A stretch of DNA of 64,000 bases, from NCBI GenBank assembly GCA_036245805.1, contig BTRK01000003.1, positions 11,510,464 through 11,574,463 of the forward strand. The letters are read 5' to 3'. How positions within the stretch are numbered: the first letter of the stretch is position 1; each line of letters begins with the position of its first letter. The stretch is from Pristionchus mayeri (Eukaryota > Nematoda > Chromadorea > Rhabditida > Neodiplogasteridae). The translations under genes and the position numbers were made by a program. A model generated the notes under the pieces. It saw only the letters and a program-made list of their open reading frames with translations, did not search any database and was not told where the DNA came from. Positions 21,701-33,500 of the stretch are shown in pieces.

Positions 21701-23983
21701 GTCGACCTGATACACGCAAATTAGGATAGTCAATTGAGAAGAGAGAGTTAATATTTAACTCACCTTTAGTTTGAAGACCCTTGAGATGAGATCAGGTCGA
21801 TCAGAGGCAGTCTGACCGGGCTCGAGATTCTCGGTGATCTCCCTCCACGCGGGGTTGCACGTGAAAGTAAAGAAGATGTCGGGCTTGCCGTATTTGGAGA
21901 CAATCGCCATCGCGTCTTGGAAGTCCTGGGTCATCGCTCGAGGACTACCCGGATGAGTCGAAGGGAGGATGGTCCTCTTTCCCGGAACATCAGAATCTCC
22001 CGCAAGATAGTCCTGAAAAATCAAAGCATGGGAATCAAACTCTGAGAAATTCTATTTTGAAAATTATTTTAATTTTGCATACCTGTACAGCCCGGTAGGA
22101 GGCGCTCCGAAGCTGATTTTGGTTTGAGCGGAAATAGTTGAGTCTATTTTGTTCGATCTAAAATGGATGGGAAGTCAGATATATTGAGGTAGTAAAGCGA
22201 ATTCTAAGTGAAAATGTACTTACCTTGACCCAGGAGTCCACGGCAAACTGCTGGAAGAGGGCTTTTCCATGGTGGATGGGATTGAATTGTCCTTCTCGCA
22301 CCATCATGAGGTAGCTGTAGTACTCCTTCTGGGTGATTCGAGTCCTCTTCCTGCCCGATGGCTTCTTCTCTAGTTCAGGGTGCCACCCGTCCTTTCCCGT
22401 GGGGAAGAATATGGGATAGGTGAGGGGATCGCAGATCTTGTCGATATCCCGAATCGTCATGAGTCCTCCCCCCTCTAGGATGTACTGCCAGAGATCGAGT
22501 GACAGGCACATCGTCGTCTTCACCCACGTAGACAACGGCCACTTCATTTGCTTGGGGCACATTGTATCTACGGGGATCCTTAGACGTAGAGGTATCAAAG
22601 ATCATGCGGACGGGGGCAGCTATTCGGCCTTCTTCGGCTGCATTTCTCTCCTCATTCTCCTCCACCTCAGCCAGCATTTTGTAGGCCTGGGCAAAGGGGT
22701 TAACCCTTGATATCAGGCCGCTGAGATCAGCCATCACTTGAGGATCACAGTTCACATTGGCGGGATTACCCAGCCTCTCACTGGCTGCTTAGGCGGTATC
22801 CAGAATGTAGATCTGACCGTAAGATGTTCTCTGGCCAGGTTCTGGATGAAGGGGACCGGCAAGATGGTACACCTGCCCGTGAATACGGAAGCAGGATGGG
22901 CCACGTCCCCTCGGGATATCGAGCTGAGCGCCCATGGAAGCCATTGATAAGGCAGAGTTAAACTGCTGAATGAACTTCTGGAAGCTCTTGGCTTTAGGGT
23001 AATCATCGAGGAGGAGAGTGCGGATTTGGTCGGGGAAATCAGAGAATTTGTCCTCGATTGTGGTTGCCAAACCGAAGTTACAGCACAGATTGATTTTATC
23101 TGTGCTTCCACTCACTTCTCCTGCAGAGGGATTACGGTAGAAATGAGATATCGAATTGCTCCGCATTAATATTCCTTCAATTAGCGAAAGAACATGGAGA
23201 GAGCGTAGAATGGAAAGAGATATTTCATAACATCATGGAATGTTCTAGAATCTCCTGGATTTTCTGAGCAATTTCTGAGGCGCTCTCTCCATAGCACACA
23301 CTATCTCGTTTCCTATGATCGGCGAAAATCACGCAAAATGCACCGTCACATTGGATAACGGTAATATTAAACTTGGCGTACCTGAGAAGAAGCGGGCCCC
23401 GCAGTTGCTGCATGTGGTGTCCATTGCGCCGAGATAATTCGGCTCTGTCACCGGTCTTTCCCTCTCCTCGTTCCTGTGTGCTTTCATCCTCTCTCTATGA
23501 TCCATCCTTCTTTGTCCTCCTTTTCCATTCGTTTCTTCCTCTCTCCTCCTCCTGTCTCGTTCTCTATCCCGGCCTCTGACCTCTTCTCTCTCCTCTTCAG
23601 TCATTGATGCTCTTCTCTTCCTCTGCCTTTCCTGATCTGCGGTGCGTCTCGTTTCCGTCTGCTGCGGATTTTCGCTCGCACGGCGTGATCTGCTCCTTTC
23701 CGCTTCAGCAGTGTTTCTGAATTATTTATTACTAAATATAGATACTTATGGTAAAAAGTGGTGTTAATGAACTTAGGAATGCACTAACCACGAATTAAGT
23801 TCACTATCTCTATTATGCTAATTACAATCTCGGTTCCAGTGAACAACATTAAATAAGCTTTCACCTCAGCCGTGAGCGAGTTCTGCTGGCGATTGGCTCC
23901 TGTGATACGGACGGAGAGGGAGGAAGGTTTATGAGATGAGCATCGGTTGGTGGGGCGTCGTTGGACGAAGTGGACGGATCCAT
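18745..23983 (-). pseudogene. Helitron Rep-helicase protein, frame-broken
   Basis: ATG at 23,983; exons about 23,983-23,865, 23,716-23,382, 23,120-22,224, 22,158-22,084, 22,014-21,765 and 21,712-20,340, then the helicase exons from 20,285 to 18,745. The N-terminus is Arg/Glu-rich, then YLGAMDTTCSNCGARFF, CCNFGL and FRIHGQVYHLAGPL (Helitron-like domain). The Rep nuclease has GLPHVHILL (the HUH motif) and FIEAVKYLFKYVYKG with both tyrosines. The helicase has Walker A DGPGGSGKTYLYTT, motif II WDESSMIPK, motif III GGKLIILGGDFRQILPV, MLQRNLDVSAGLCNGTRLIV, SYALSINKGQSFS and GQLYVALSRVRS. Breaks: an in-frame TAA at 22,789-22,791; a shift in the G6/C6 run at 22,468-22,473; a one-base loss just before the HUH motif (about 21,623); and a shift near 19,050. 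Catalytic residues are otherwise kept, so decay is recent or some breaks are sequence errors. Confidence 0.85.
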
Positions 23984-24032
23984 GTTATTGTAGACTATTG
24001 ACTACTGTTAGAGTTCCTTGTCTAGTGCTTTC

Positions 24033-24083
24033 CTTATATCACTTTTCATGGTAAATTTCCTGAACTTTCTGGAAGTTTCGAAC
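24033..24083 (-). promoter_or_regulatory. Heat-shock element plus TATA-like box
   Basis: TGAACTTTCTGGAAGTTTCG at 24,061-24,080 contains four perfectly spaced alternating units (GAA, TTC, GAA, TTC at 5-base steps), the ideal HSF-binding element. Reading on the minus strand it is followed by GATATAAG at about 24,033-24,040 and then the Helitron start codon at 23,983. The order HSE, TATA, ATG is that of a heat-inducible promoter. Confidence 0.7.
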
Positions 24084-24182
24084 AATCGATTATAGAAAGA
24101 TCTAGTACGCTCTGGAACTTTATATGAGGGTTTCGAAACTCTTGACGTTAAGAGGACACCTTACAACATCGGCAAAAGGTCC

Positions 24183-24257
24183 CTTAATCGCGCGGGATTC
24201 GAACCCCCAGTGTCATTAGTTCAACTCCAACCATCAACCTCTCAGCCACGAGGGCTC
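24183..24257 (-). other. tRNA-like sequence (Pol III A and B boxes)
   Basis: On the minus strand TGGCTGAGAGG matches the A box / D arm of Ser/Leu-type tRNAs, and GGGGGTTCGAATCCCGC is a complete T arm with B box GGTTCGAATCC. The anticodon arm does not pair well and the acceptor ends pair over only about 4 bases (CCCT with AGGG). I therefore call it a degraded tRNA or SINE head, not a working tRNA. Confidence 0.5.
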
Positions 24258-24324
24258 AGCGGGAGAGGAGGAACTTCCGGGTTATGATGGAAGGAGCGCG
24301 CGCTAAAGTCCAATGTGAAATTGC

Positions 24325-24566
24325 TGCTATTCATGCTCGCTTCAAAAGATCTTCTAGAATGTTCTATATTCTTTGCCGCATCTATGCAGAAATGCCTACA
24401 TTTCTTTTAAATCACTGATTTGAATGTTCCGGAACATTCTAGAATCTTTGGAACATTTTTGAAATTTCTGTAACATTCTAGAAGCTTTGGAACATTTTCG
24501 AATTTTCTGGAACATTCTAGAAGCTTTAGAATATTTTCGAACGTTCTGGAACATTCTAGAAGCTTT
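24325..24566. repeat. Tandem array of heat-shock-element repeats
   Basis: About 3.5 copies of a 39-base unit (GGAACATTCTAGAAGCTTTG followed by GAACATTTTCGAATTTTCT) occupy 24,430-24,566, with a looser HSE (TTCTAGAATGTTC) at about 24,352. Each unit holds GAAnnTTCnnGAA in perfect spacing. It lies between the Helitron promoter and the 15-kb array. Confidence 0.75.
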
Positions 24567-27500
24567 GACCCATGGCTAATTATCGATTGGTATACTGTAG
24601 TTGACCCAATGCTAATTATTGATTGGCATACGGCAATTCAAAGATCAAAGATCAAAATCATAAATCTGACCCACGGAATAAGAGGTGACCCACGGCTAAT
24701 TATCGATTGGTATACAGTAGTTGGCCCAATGCTAATTATTGATTGGCATACGGTAATTCAAAGATCAAAGGTCAAAGTCATAAATCTGACCCACGGAATA
24801 ACAGTTGACCCATGGCTAATTATCTATTGGTTTACGGTAGTTGCCCCCAATAATAATTATTGATTGGCATACGGTAATTTAAAGATCAAATGTCAAAGTC
24901 ATAAATCTGACCCACGGAATAACAGTTGACAAATGGCTAATTATCGATTGGTATACGGTAGTTGACCCAATGCTAATTATTGATTGGCATACGGTAATTC
25001 AAAGATCAAAGATCAAAATCATAAATCTGACCCACGGAATAAGAGGTTACCCACGGCTAATTATCGATTGGTATACGGTAGTTGACCCAATGCCAATTAT
25101 TGATTGGCAAACGGTAATTCAAAGATCAAACATCAAAATCATAAATCTGACCCACGGAATAAGAGGTGACCCACGGCTAATTATCGATTGGTATACGGTA
25201 GTTGACCCAATGCTAATTATTGATTGGCATACGGTAATTCAAAGATCAAAGGTCAAAGTCATAAATCTGACCCACGGAATAACAGTTGACCCATGGCTAA
25301 TTATCGATTGGTATACGGTAGTTGACCCAATGCTAATTATTGATTGGCATACGGTAATTCAAAGATCAAAGATCAAAATCATAAATCTGACCCACGGAAT
25401 AAGAGGTGATCCACGGCTAATTATCGATTGGTATACGGTAGTTGACCCAATGCTAATTATTGATTGGCATACGGTAATTCAAAAATCAAAGATCAAAATC
25501 ATAAATCTGACCCACGGAATAAGAGGTGACCCACGGCTAATTATCGATTGGTATACGGTAGTTGACCCATTGCCAATTATTAATTGGCAAACGGTAATTC
25601 AAAGATCAAAGATCAAAATCATAAATCTGACCCACGGAATAAGAGGTGACCCACGGCTAATTATCGATTGGTATACGGTAGTTGACCCAATGCTAATTAT
25701 TGATTGGCATACGGTAATTCAAAGATCAAAGATCAAAATCATAAATCTGACCCACGGAATAAGAGGTGACCCACGGCTAATTATCGATTGGTATACGGTA
25801 GTTGACCCAATGCCAATTATTGATTGGCAAACGGTAATTCAAAGATCAAAGGTCAAAGTCATAAATCTGACCCACGGAATAACAGTTGACCCATGGCTAA
25901 TTATCGATTGGTATACGGTAGTTGACCCAATGCTAATTATTGATTGGCATACGGTAATTCAAAGATCAAAGATCAAAATCATAAATCTGACCCACGTAAT
26001 AACAGTTGACCCATGGCTAATTATCTATTGGTATACGGTAGTTGCCCCCAATAATAATTATTGATTGGCATACGGTAATTCAAAGATCAAAGATCAAAAT
26101 CATAAATCTGACCCACGGAATAAGAGGTGACCCATGGCTAATTATCTATTGGTATACGGTAGTTGACCCAATGCTAATTATTGATTGGCATACGGTAATT
26201 CAAAGATCAAAGATCAAAATCATAAATCTGACCCACGGAATAAGAGGTGACCCACGGCTAATTATCGATTGGTATACGGTAGTTGACCCAATGCCAATTA
26301 TTGATTGGCAAACGGTAATTCAAAGATCAAACATCAAAATCATAAATCTGACCCACGGAATAAGAGGTGACCCACGGCTAATTATCGATTGGTATACGGT
26401 AGTTGACCCAATGCCAATTATTGATTGGCAAACGGTAATTCAAAGATCAAAGGTCAAAGACATAAATCTGACCCACGGAATAACAGTTGACCCATGGCTA
26501 ATTATCGATTGGTATACGGTAGTTGACCCAATGCTAATTATTGATTGGCATACGGTAATTCAAAGATCAAAGATCAAAATCATAAATCTGACCCACGGAA
26601 TAACAGTTGACCCATGGCTAATTATCTATTGGTATACGGTAGTTGCCCCCAATAATAATTATTGATTGGCATACGGTAATTCAAAGATCAAAGATCAAAA
26701 TCATAAATCTGACCCACGGAAAAAGAGGTGACCCATGGCTAATTATCTATTGGTATACGGTAGTTGCCCCCAATAATAATTATTGATTGGCATACGGTAA
26801 TTCAAAGATCAAAGATCAAAATCATAAATCTGACCCACGGAATAAGAGGTGACCCACGGCTAATTATCGATTGGTATACGGTAGTTGACCCAATGCTAAT
26901 TATTGATTGGCATACGGTAATTCAAAGATCAAAGATCAAAATCATAAATCTGACCCACGGAATAAGAGGTGACCCACGGCTAATTATCGATTGGTATACG
27001 GTAGTTGACCCAATGCTAATTATTGATTGGCATACGGTAATTCAAAGATCAAAGGTCAAAGTCATAAATCTGACCCACGGAATAACAGTTGACCCATGGC
27101 TAATTATCGATTGGTATACGGTAGTTGACCCAATGCTAATTATTGATTGGCATACGGTAATTCAAAGATCAAAGATCAAAATCATAAATCTGACCCACGG
27201 AATAAGAGGTGACCCATGGCTAATTATCGATTGGTATACGGTAGTTGACCCAATGCTAATTATTGATTGGCATACGGTAATTCAAAGATCAAAGATCAAA
27301 ATCATAAATCTGACCCACGGAATAAGAGGTGACCCACGGCTAATTATCGATTGGTATACGGTAGTTGACCCAATGCCAATTATTAATTGGCAAACGGTAA
27401 TTCAAAGATCAAAGATCAAAATCATAAATCTGACCCACGGAATAAGAGGTGACCCACGGCTAATTATCGATTGGTATACGGTAGTTGACCCAATGCTAAT

Positions 27501-30500
27501 TATTGATTGGCATACGGTAATTCAAAGATCAAAGGTCAAAGTCATAAATCTGACCCACGGAATAACAGTTGACCCATGGCTAATTATCGATTGGTATACG
27601 GTAGTTGACCCAATGCTAATTATTGATTGGCATACGGTAATTCAAAGATCAAAGATCAAAATCATAAATCTGACCCACGGAATAAGAGGTGACCCACGGC
27701 TAATTATCGATTGGTATACGGTAGTTGACCCAATGCCAATTATTAATTGGCAAACGGTAATTCAAAGATCAAAGATCAAAATCATAAATCTGACCCACGG
27801 AATAAGAGGTGACCCACGGCTAATTATCGATTGGTATACGGTAGTTGACCCAATGCTAATTATTGATTGGCATACGGTAATTCAAAGATCAAAGGTCAAA
27901 GTCATAAATCTGACCCACGGAATAACAGTTGACCCATGGCTAATTATCGATTGGTATACGGTAGTTGACCCAATGCTAATTATTGATTGGCATACGGTAA
28001 TTCAAAGATCAAAGGTCAAAGTCATAAATCTGACCCACGGAATAACAGTTGACCCATGGCTAATTATCGATTGGTATACGGTAGTTGCCCCCAATAATAA
28101 TTATTGATTGGCATACGGTAATTCAAAGATCAAAGGTCAAAGTCATAAATCTGACCCACGGAATAACAGTTGACCCATGGCTAATTATCGATTGGTATAC
28201 GGTAGTTGCCCCCAATAATAATTATTGATTGGCATACGGTAATTCAAAGATCAAAGATCAAAATCATAAATCTGACCCACGGAATAAGAGGTGACCCACG
28301 GCTAATTATCGATTGGTATACGGTAGTTGACCCAATGCTAATTATTGATTGGCATACGGTAATTCAAAGATCAAAGATCAAAATCATAAATCTGACCCAC
28401 GGAATAAGAGGTGACCCACGGCTAATTATCGATTGGTATACGGTAGTTGACCCAATGCTAATTATTGATTGGCATACGGTAATTCAAAGATCAAAGGTCA
28501 AAGTCATAAATCTGACCCACGGAATAACAGTTGACCCATGGCTAATTATCGATTGGTATACGGTAGTTGACCCAATGCTAATTATTGATTGGCATACGGT
28601 AATTCAAAGATCAAAGATCAAAATCATAAATCTGACCCACGGAATAAGAGGTGACCCATGGCTAATTATCGATTGGTATACGGTAGTTGACCCAATGCTA
28701 ATTATTGATTGGCATACGGTAATTCAAAGATCAAAGATCAAAATCATAAATCTGACCCACGGAATAACAGTTGACCCATGGCTAATTATCTATTGGTATA
28801 CGGTAGTTGCCCCCAATAATAATTATTGATTGGCATACGGTAATTCAAAGATCAAAGATCAAAATCATAAATCTGACCCACGGAATAAGAGGTGACCCAC
28901 GGCTAATTATCGATTGGTATACGGTAGTTGACCCAATGCTAATTATTGATTGGCATACGGTAATTCAAAGATCAAAGGTCAAAGTCATAAATCTGACCCA
29001 CGGAATAACAGTTGACCCATGGCTAATTATCGATTGGTATACGGTAGTTGACCCAATGCTAATTATTGATTGGCATACGGTAATTCAAAGATCAAAGATC
29101 AAAATCATAAATCTGACCCACGGAATAAGAGGTGACCCATGGCTAATTATCGATTGGTATACGGTAGTTGACCCAATGCTAATTATTGATTGGCATACGG
29201 TAATTCAAAGATCAAAGATCAAAATCATAAATCTGACCCACGGAATAACAGTTGACCCATGGCTAATTATCTATTGGTATACGGTAGTTGCCCCCAATAA
29301 TAATTATTGATTGGCATACGGTAATTCAAAGATCAAAGATCAAAATCATAAATCTGACCCACGGAATAAGAGGTGACCCATGGCTAATTATCTATTGGTA
29401 TACGGTAGTTGCCCCCAATAAAAATTATTGATTGGCATACGGTAATTCAAAGATCAAATGTCAAAGTCATAAATCTGACCCACGGAATAACAGTTGACCC
29501 ATGGCTAATTATCGATTGGTATACGGTAGTTGACCCAATGCTAATTATTGATTGGCATACGGTAATTTAAAGATCAAATGTCAAAGTCATAAATCTGACC
29601 CACGGAATAACAGTTGACAAATGGCTAATTATCGATTGGTATACGGTAGTTGCCCCCAATAATAATTATTGATTGGCATACGGTAATTCAAAGATCAAAG
29701 ATCAAAATCATAAATCTGACCCACGGAATAAGAGGTGACCCACGGCTAATTATCGATTGGTATACGGTAGTTGACCCAATGCTAATTATTGATTGGCATA
29801 CGGTAATTCAAAGATCAAAGATCAAAATCATAAATCTGACCCACGGAATAACAGTTGACCCATGGCTAATTATCTATTGGTATACGGTAGTTGCCCCCAA
29901 TAATAATTATTGATTGGCATACGGTAATTCAAAGATCAAAGATCAAAATCATAAATCTGACCCACGGAATAAGAGGTGACCCACGGCTAATTATCGATTG
30001 GTATACGGTAGTTGACCCAATGCTAATTATTGATTGGCATACGGTAATTCAAAGATCAAAGGTCAAAGTCATAAATCTGACCCACGGAATAACAGTTGAC
30101 CCATGGCTAATTATCGATTGGTATACGGTAGTTGACCCAATGCTAATTATTGATTGGCATACGGTAATTCAAAGATCAAAGATCAAAATCATAAATCTGA
30201 CCCACGGAATAAGAGGTGACCCATGGCTAATTATCGATTGGTATACGGTAGTTGACCCAATGCTAATTATTGATTGGCATACGGTAATTCAAAGATCAAA
30301 GATCAAAATCATAAATCTGACCCACGGAATAAGAGGTGACCCACGGCTAATTATCGATTGGTATACGGTAGTTGACCCAATGCCAATTATTAATTGGCAA
30401 ACGGTAATTCAAAGATCAAAGATCAAAATCATAAATCTGACCCACGGAATAAGAGGTGACCCACGGCTAATTATCGATTGGTATACGGTAGTTGACCCAA

Positions 30501-33500
30501 TGCTAATTATTGATTGGCATACGTTAATTCAAAGATCAAAGGTCAAAGTCATAAATCTGACCCACGGAATAACAGTTGACCCATGGCTAATTATCGATTG
30601 GTATACGGTAGTTGACCCAATGCTAATTATTGATTGGCATACGGTAATTCAAAGATCAAAGATCAAAATCATAAATCTGACCCACGGAATAAGAGGTGAC
30701 CCACGGCTAATTATCGATTGGTATACGGTAGTTGACCCAATGCTAATTATTGATTGGCATACGGTAATTCAAAGATCAAAGATCAAAATCATAAATCTGA
30801 CCCACGGAATAAGAGGTGACCCACGGCTAATTATCGATTGGTATACGGTAGTTGACCCAATGCCAATTATTGATTGGCAAACGGTAATTCAAAGATCAAA
30901 GGTCAAAGTCATAAATCTGACCCACGGAATAACAGTTGACCCATGGCTAATTATCGATTGGTATACGGTAGTTGACCCAATGCTAATTATTGATTGGCAT
31001 ACGGTAATTCAAAGATCAAAGATCAAAATCATAAATCTGACCCACGTAATAACAGTTGACCCATGGCTAATTATCTATTGGTATACGGTAGTTGCCCCCA
31101 ATAATAATTATTGATTGGCATACGGTAATTCAAAGATCAAAGATCAAAATCATAAATCTGACCCACGGAATAAGAGGTGACCCATGGCTAATTATCTATT
31201 GGTATACGGTAGTTGACCCAATGCTAATTATTGATTGGCATACGGTAATTCAAAGATCAAAGATCAAAATCATAAATCTGACCCACGGAATAAGAGGTGA
31301 CCCACGGCTAATTATCGATTGGTATACGGTAGTTGACCCAATGCCAATTATTGATTGGCAAACGGTAATTCAAAGATCAAACATCAAAATCATAAATCTG
31401 ACCCACGGAATAAGAGGTGACCCACGGCTAATTATCGATTGGTATACGGTAGTTGACCCAATGCCAATTATTGATTGGCAAACGGTAATTCAAAGATCAA
31501 AGGTCAAAGACATAAATCTGACCCACGGAATAACAGTTGACCCATGGCTAATTATCGATTGGTATACGGTAGTTGACCCAATGCTAATTATTGATTGGCA
31601 TACGGTAATTCAAAGATCAAAGATCAAAATCATAAATCTGACCCACGGAATAACAGTTGACCCATGGCTAATTATCTATTGGTATACGGTAGTTGCCCCC
31701 AATAATAATTATTGATTGGCATACGGTAATTCAAAGATCAAAGATCAAAATCATAAATCTGACCCACGGAAAAAGAGGTGACCCATGGCTAATTATCTAT
31801 TGGTATACGGTAGTTGCCCCCAATAATAATTATTGATTGGCATACGGTAATTCAAAGATCAAAGATCAAAATCATAAATCTGACCCACGGAATAAGAGGT
31901 GACCCACGGCTAATTATCGATTGGTATACGGTAGTTGACCCAATGCTAATTATTGATTGGCATACGGTAATTCAAAGATCAAAGATCAAAGTCATAAATC
32001 TGACCCACGGAATAACAGTTGACCCATGGCTAATTATCGATTGGTATACGGTAGTTGACCCAATGCTAATTATTGATTGGCATACGGTAATTCAAAGATC
32101 AAAGATCAAAATCATAAATCTGACCCACGGAATAAGAGGTGACCCATGGCTAATTATCGATTGGTATACGGTAGTTGACCCAATGCTAATTATTGATTGG
32201 CATACGGTAATTCAAAGATCAAAGATCAAAATCATAAATCTGACCCACGGAATAAGAGGTGACCCACGGCTAATTATCGATTGGTATACGGTAGTTGACC
32301 CAATGCCAATTATTAATTGGCAAACGGTAATTCAAAGATCAAAGATCAAAATCATAAATCTGACCCACGGAATAAGAGGTGACCCACGGCTAATTATCGA
32401 TTGGTATACGGTAGTTGACCCAATGCTAATTATTGATTGGCATACGGTAATTCAAAGATCAAAGGTCAAAGTCATAAATCTGACCCACGGAATAACAGTT
32501 GACCCATGGCTAATTATCGATTGGTATACGGTAGTTGACCCAATGCTAATTATTGATTGGCATACGGTAATTCAAAGATCAAAGATCAAAATCATAAATC
32601 TGACCCACGGAATAAGAGGTGACCCACGGCTAATTATCGATTGGTATACGGTAGTTGACCCAATGCCAATTATTAATTGGCAAACGGTAATTCAAAGATC
32701 AAAGATCAAAATCATAAATCTGACCCACGGAATAAGAGGTGACCCACGGCTAATTATCGATTGGTATACGGTAGTTGACCCAATGCTAATTATTGATTGG
32801 CATACGGTAATTCAAAGATCAAAGGTCAAAGTCATAAATCTGACCCACGGAATAACAGTTGACCCATGGCTAATTATCGATTGGTATACGGTAGTTGACC
32901 CAATGCTAATTATTGATTGGCATACGGTAATTCAAAGATCAAAGGTCAAAGTCATAAATCTGACCCACGGAATAACAGTTGACCCATGGCTAATTATCGA
33001 TTGGTATACGGTAGTTGCCCCCAATAATAATTATTGATTGGCATACGGTAATTCAAAGATCAAAGGTCAAAGTCATAAATCTGACCCACGGAATAACAGT
33101 TGACCCATGGCTAATTATCGATTGGTATACGGTAGTTGCCCCCAATAATAATTATTGATTGGCATACGGTAATTCAAAGATCAAAGATCAAAATCATAAA
33201 TCTGACCCACGGAATAAGAGGTGACCCACGGCTAATTATCGATTGGTATACGGTAGTTGACCCAATGCTAATTATTGATTGGCATACGGTAATTCAAAGA
33301 TCAAAGATCAAAATCATAAATCTGACCCACGGAATAAGAGGTGACCCACGGCTAATTATCGATTGGTATACGGTAGTTGACCCAATGCTAATTATTGATT
33401 GGCATACGGTAATTCAAAGATCAAAGGTCAAAGTCATAAATCTGACCCACGGAATAACAGTTGACCCATGGCTAATTATCGATTGGTATACGGTAGTTGA

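Larger units (their letters stand above)
18600..24150 (-). mobile_element. Helitron (rolling-circle transposon)
   Basis: The unit comprises a Rep-helicase gene (18,745-23,983), a promoter with heat-shock elements upstream, and a GC-rich hairpin on its 3' side. Helitrons move by rolling-circle replication using the HUH nuclease and PIF1-type helicase of one protein. The 5' TC terminus cannot be placed. It lies somewhere beyond 24,100, and the heat-shock repeat array and even the 15-kb tandem array could belong to the element. Both limits are approximate. Confidence 0.6.

Noticed and set aside
23225..23300. Heat-shock-like GAATGTTCTAGAA within the Helitron
   Set aside because: It lies in the second intron of the gene, away from any start site. 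It may be chance, although the sequence is a good three-unit match.
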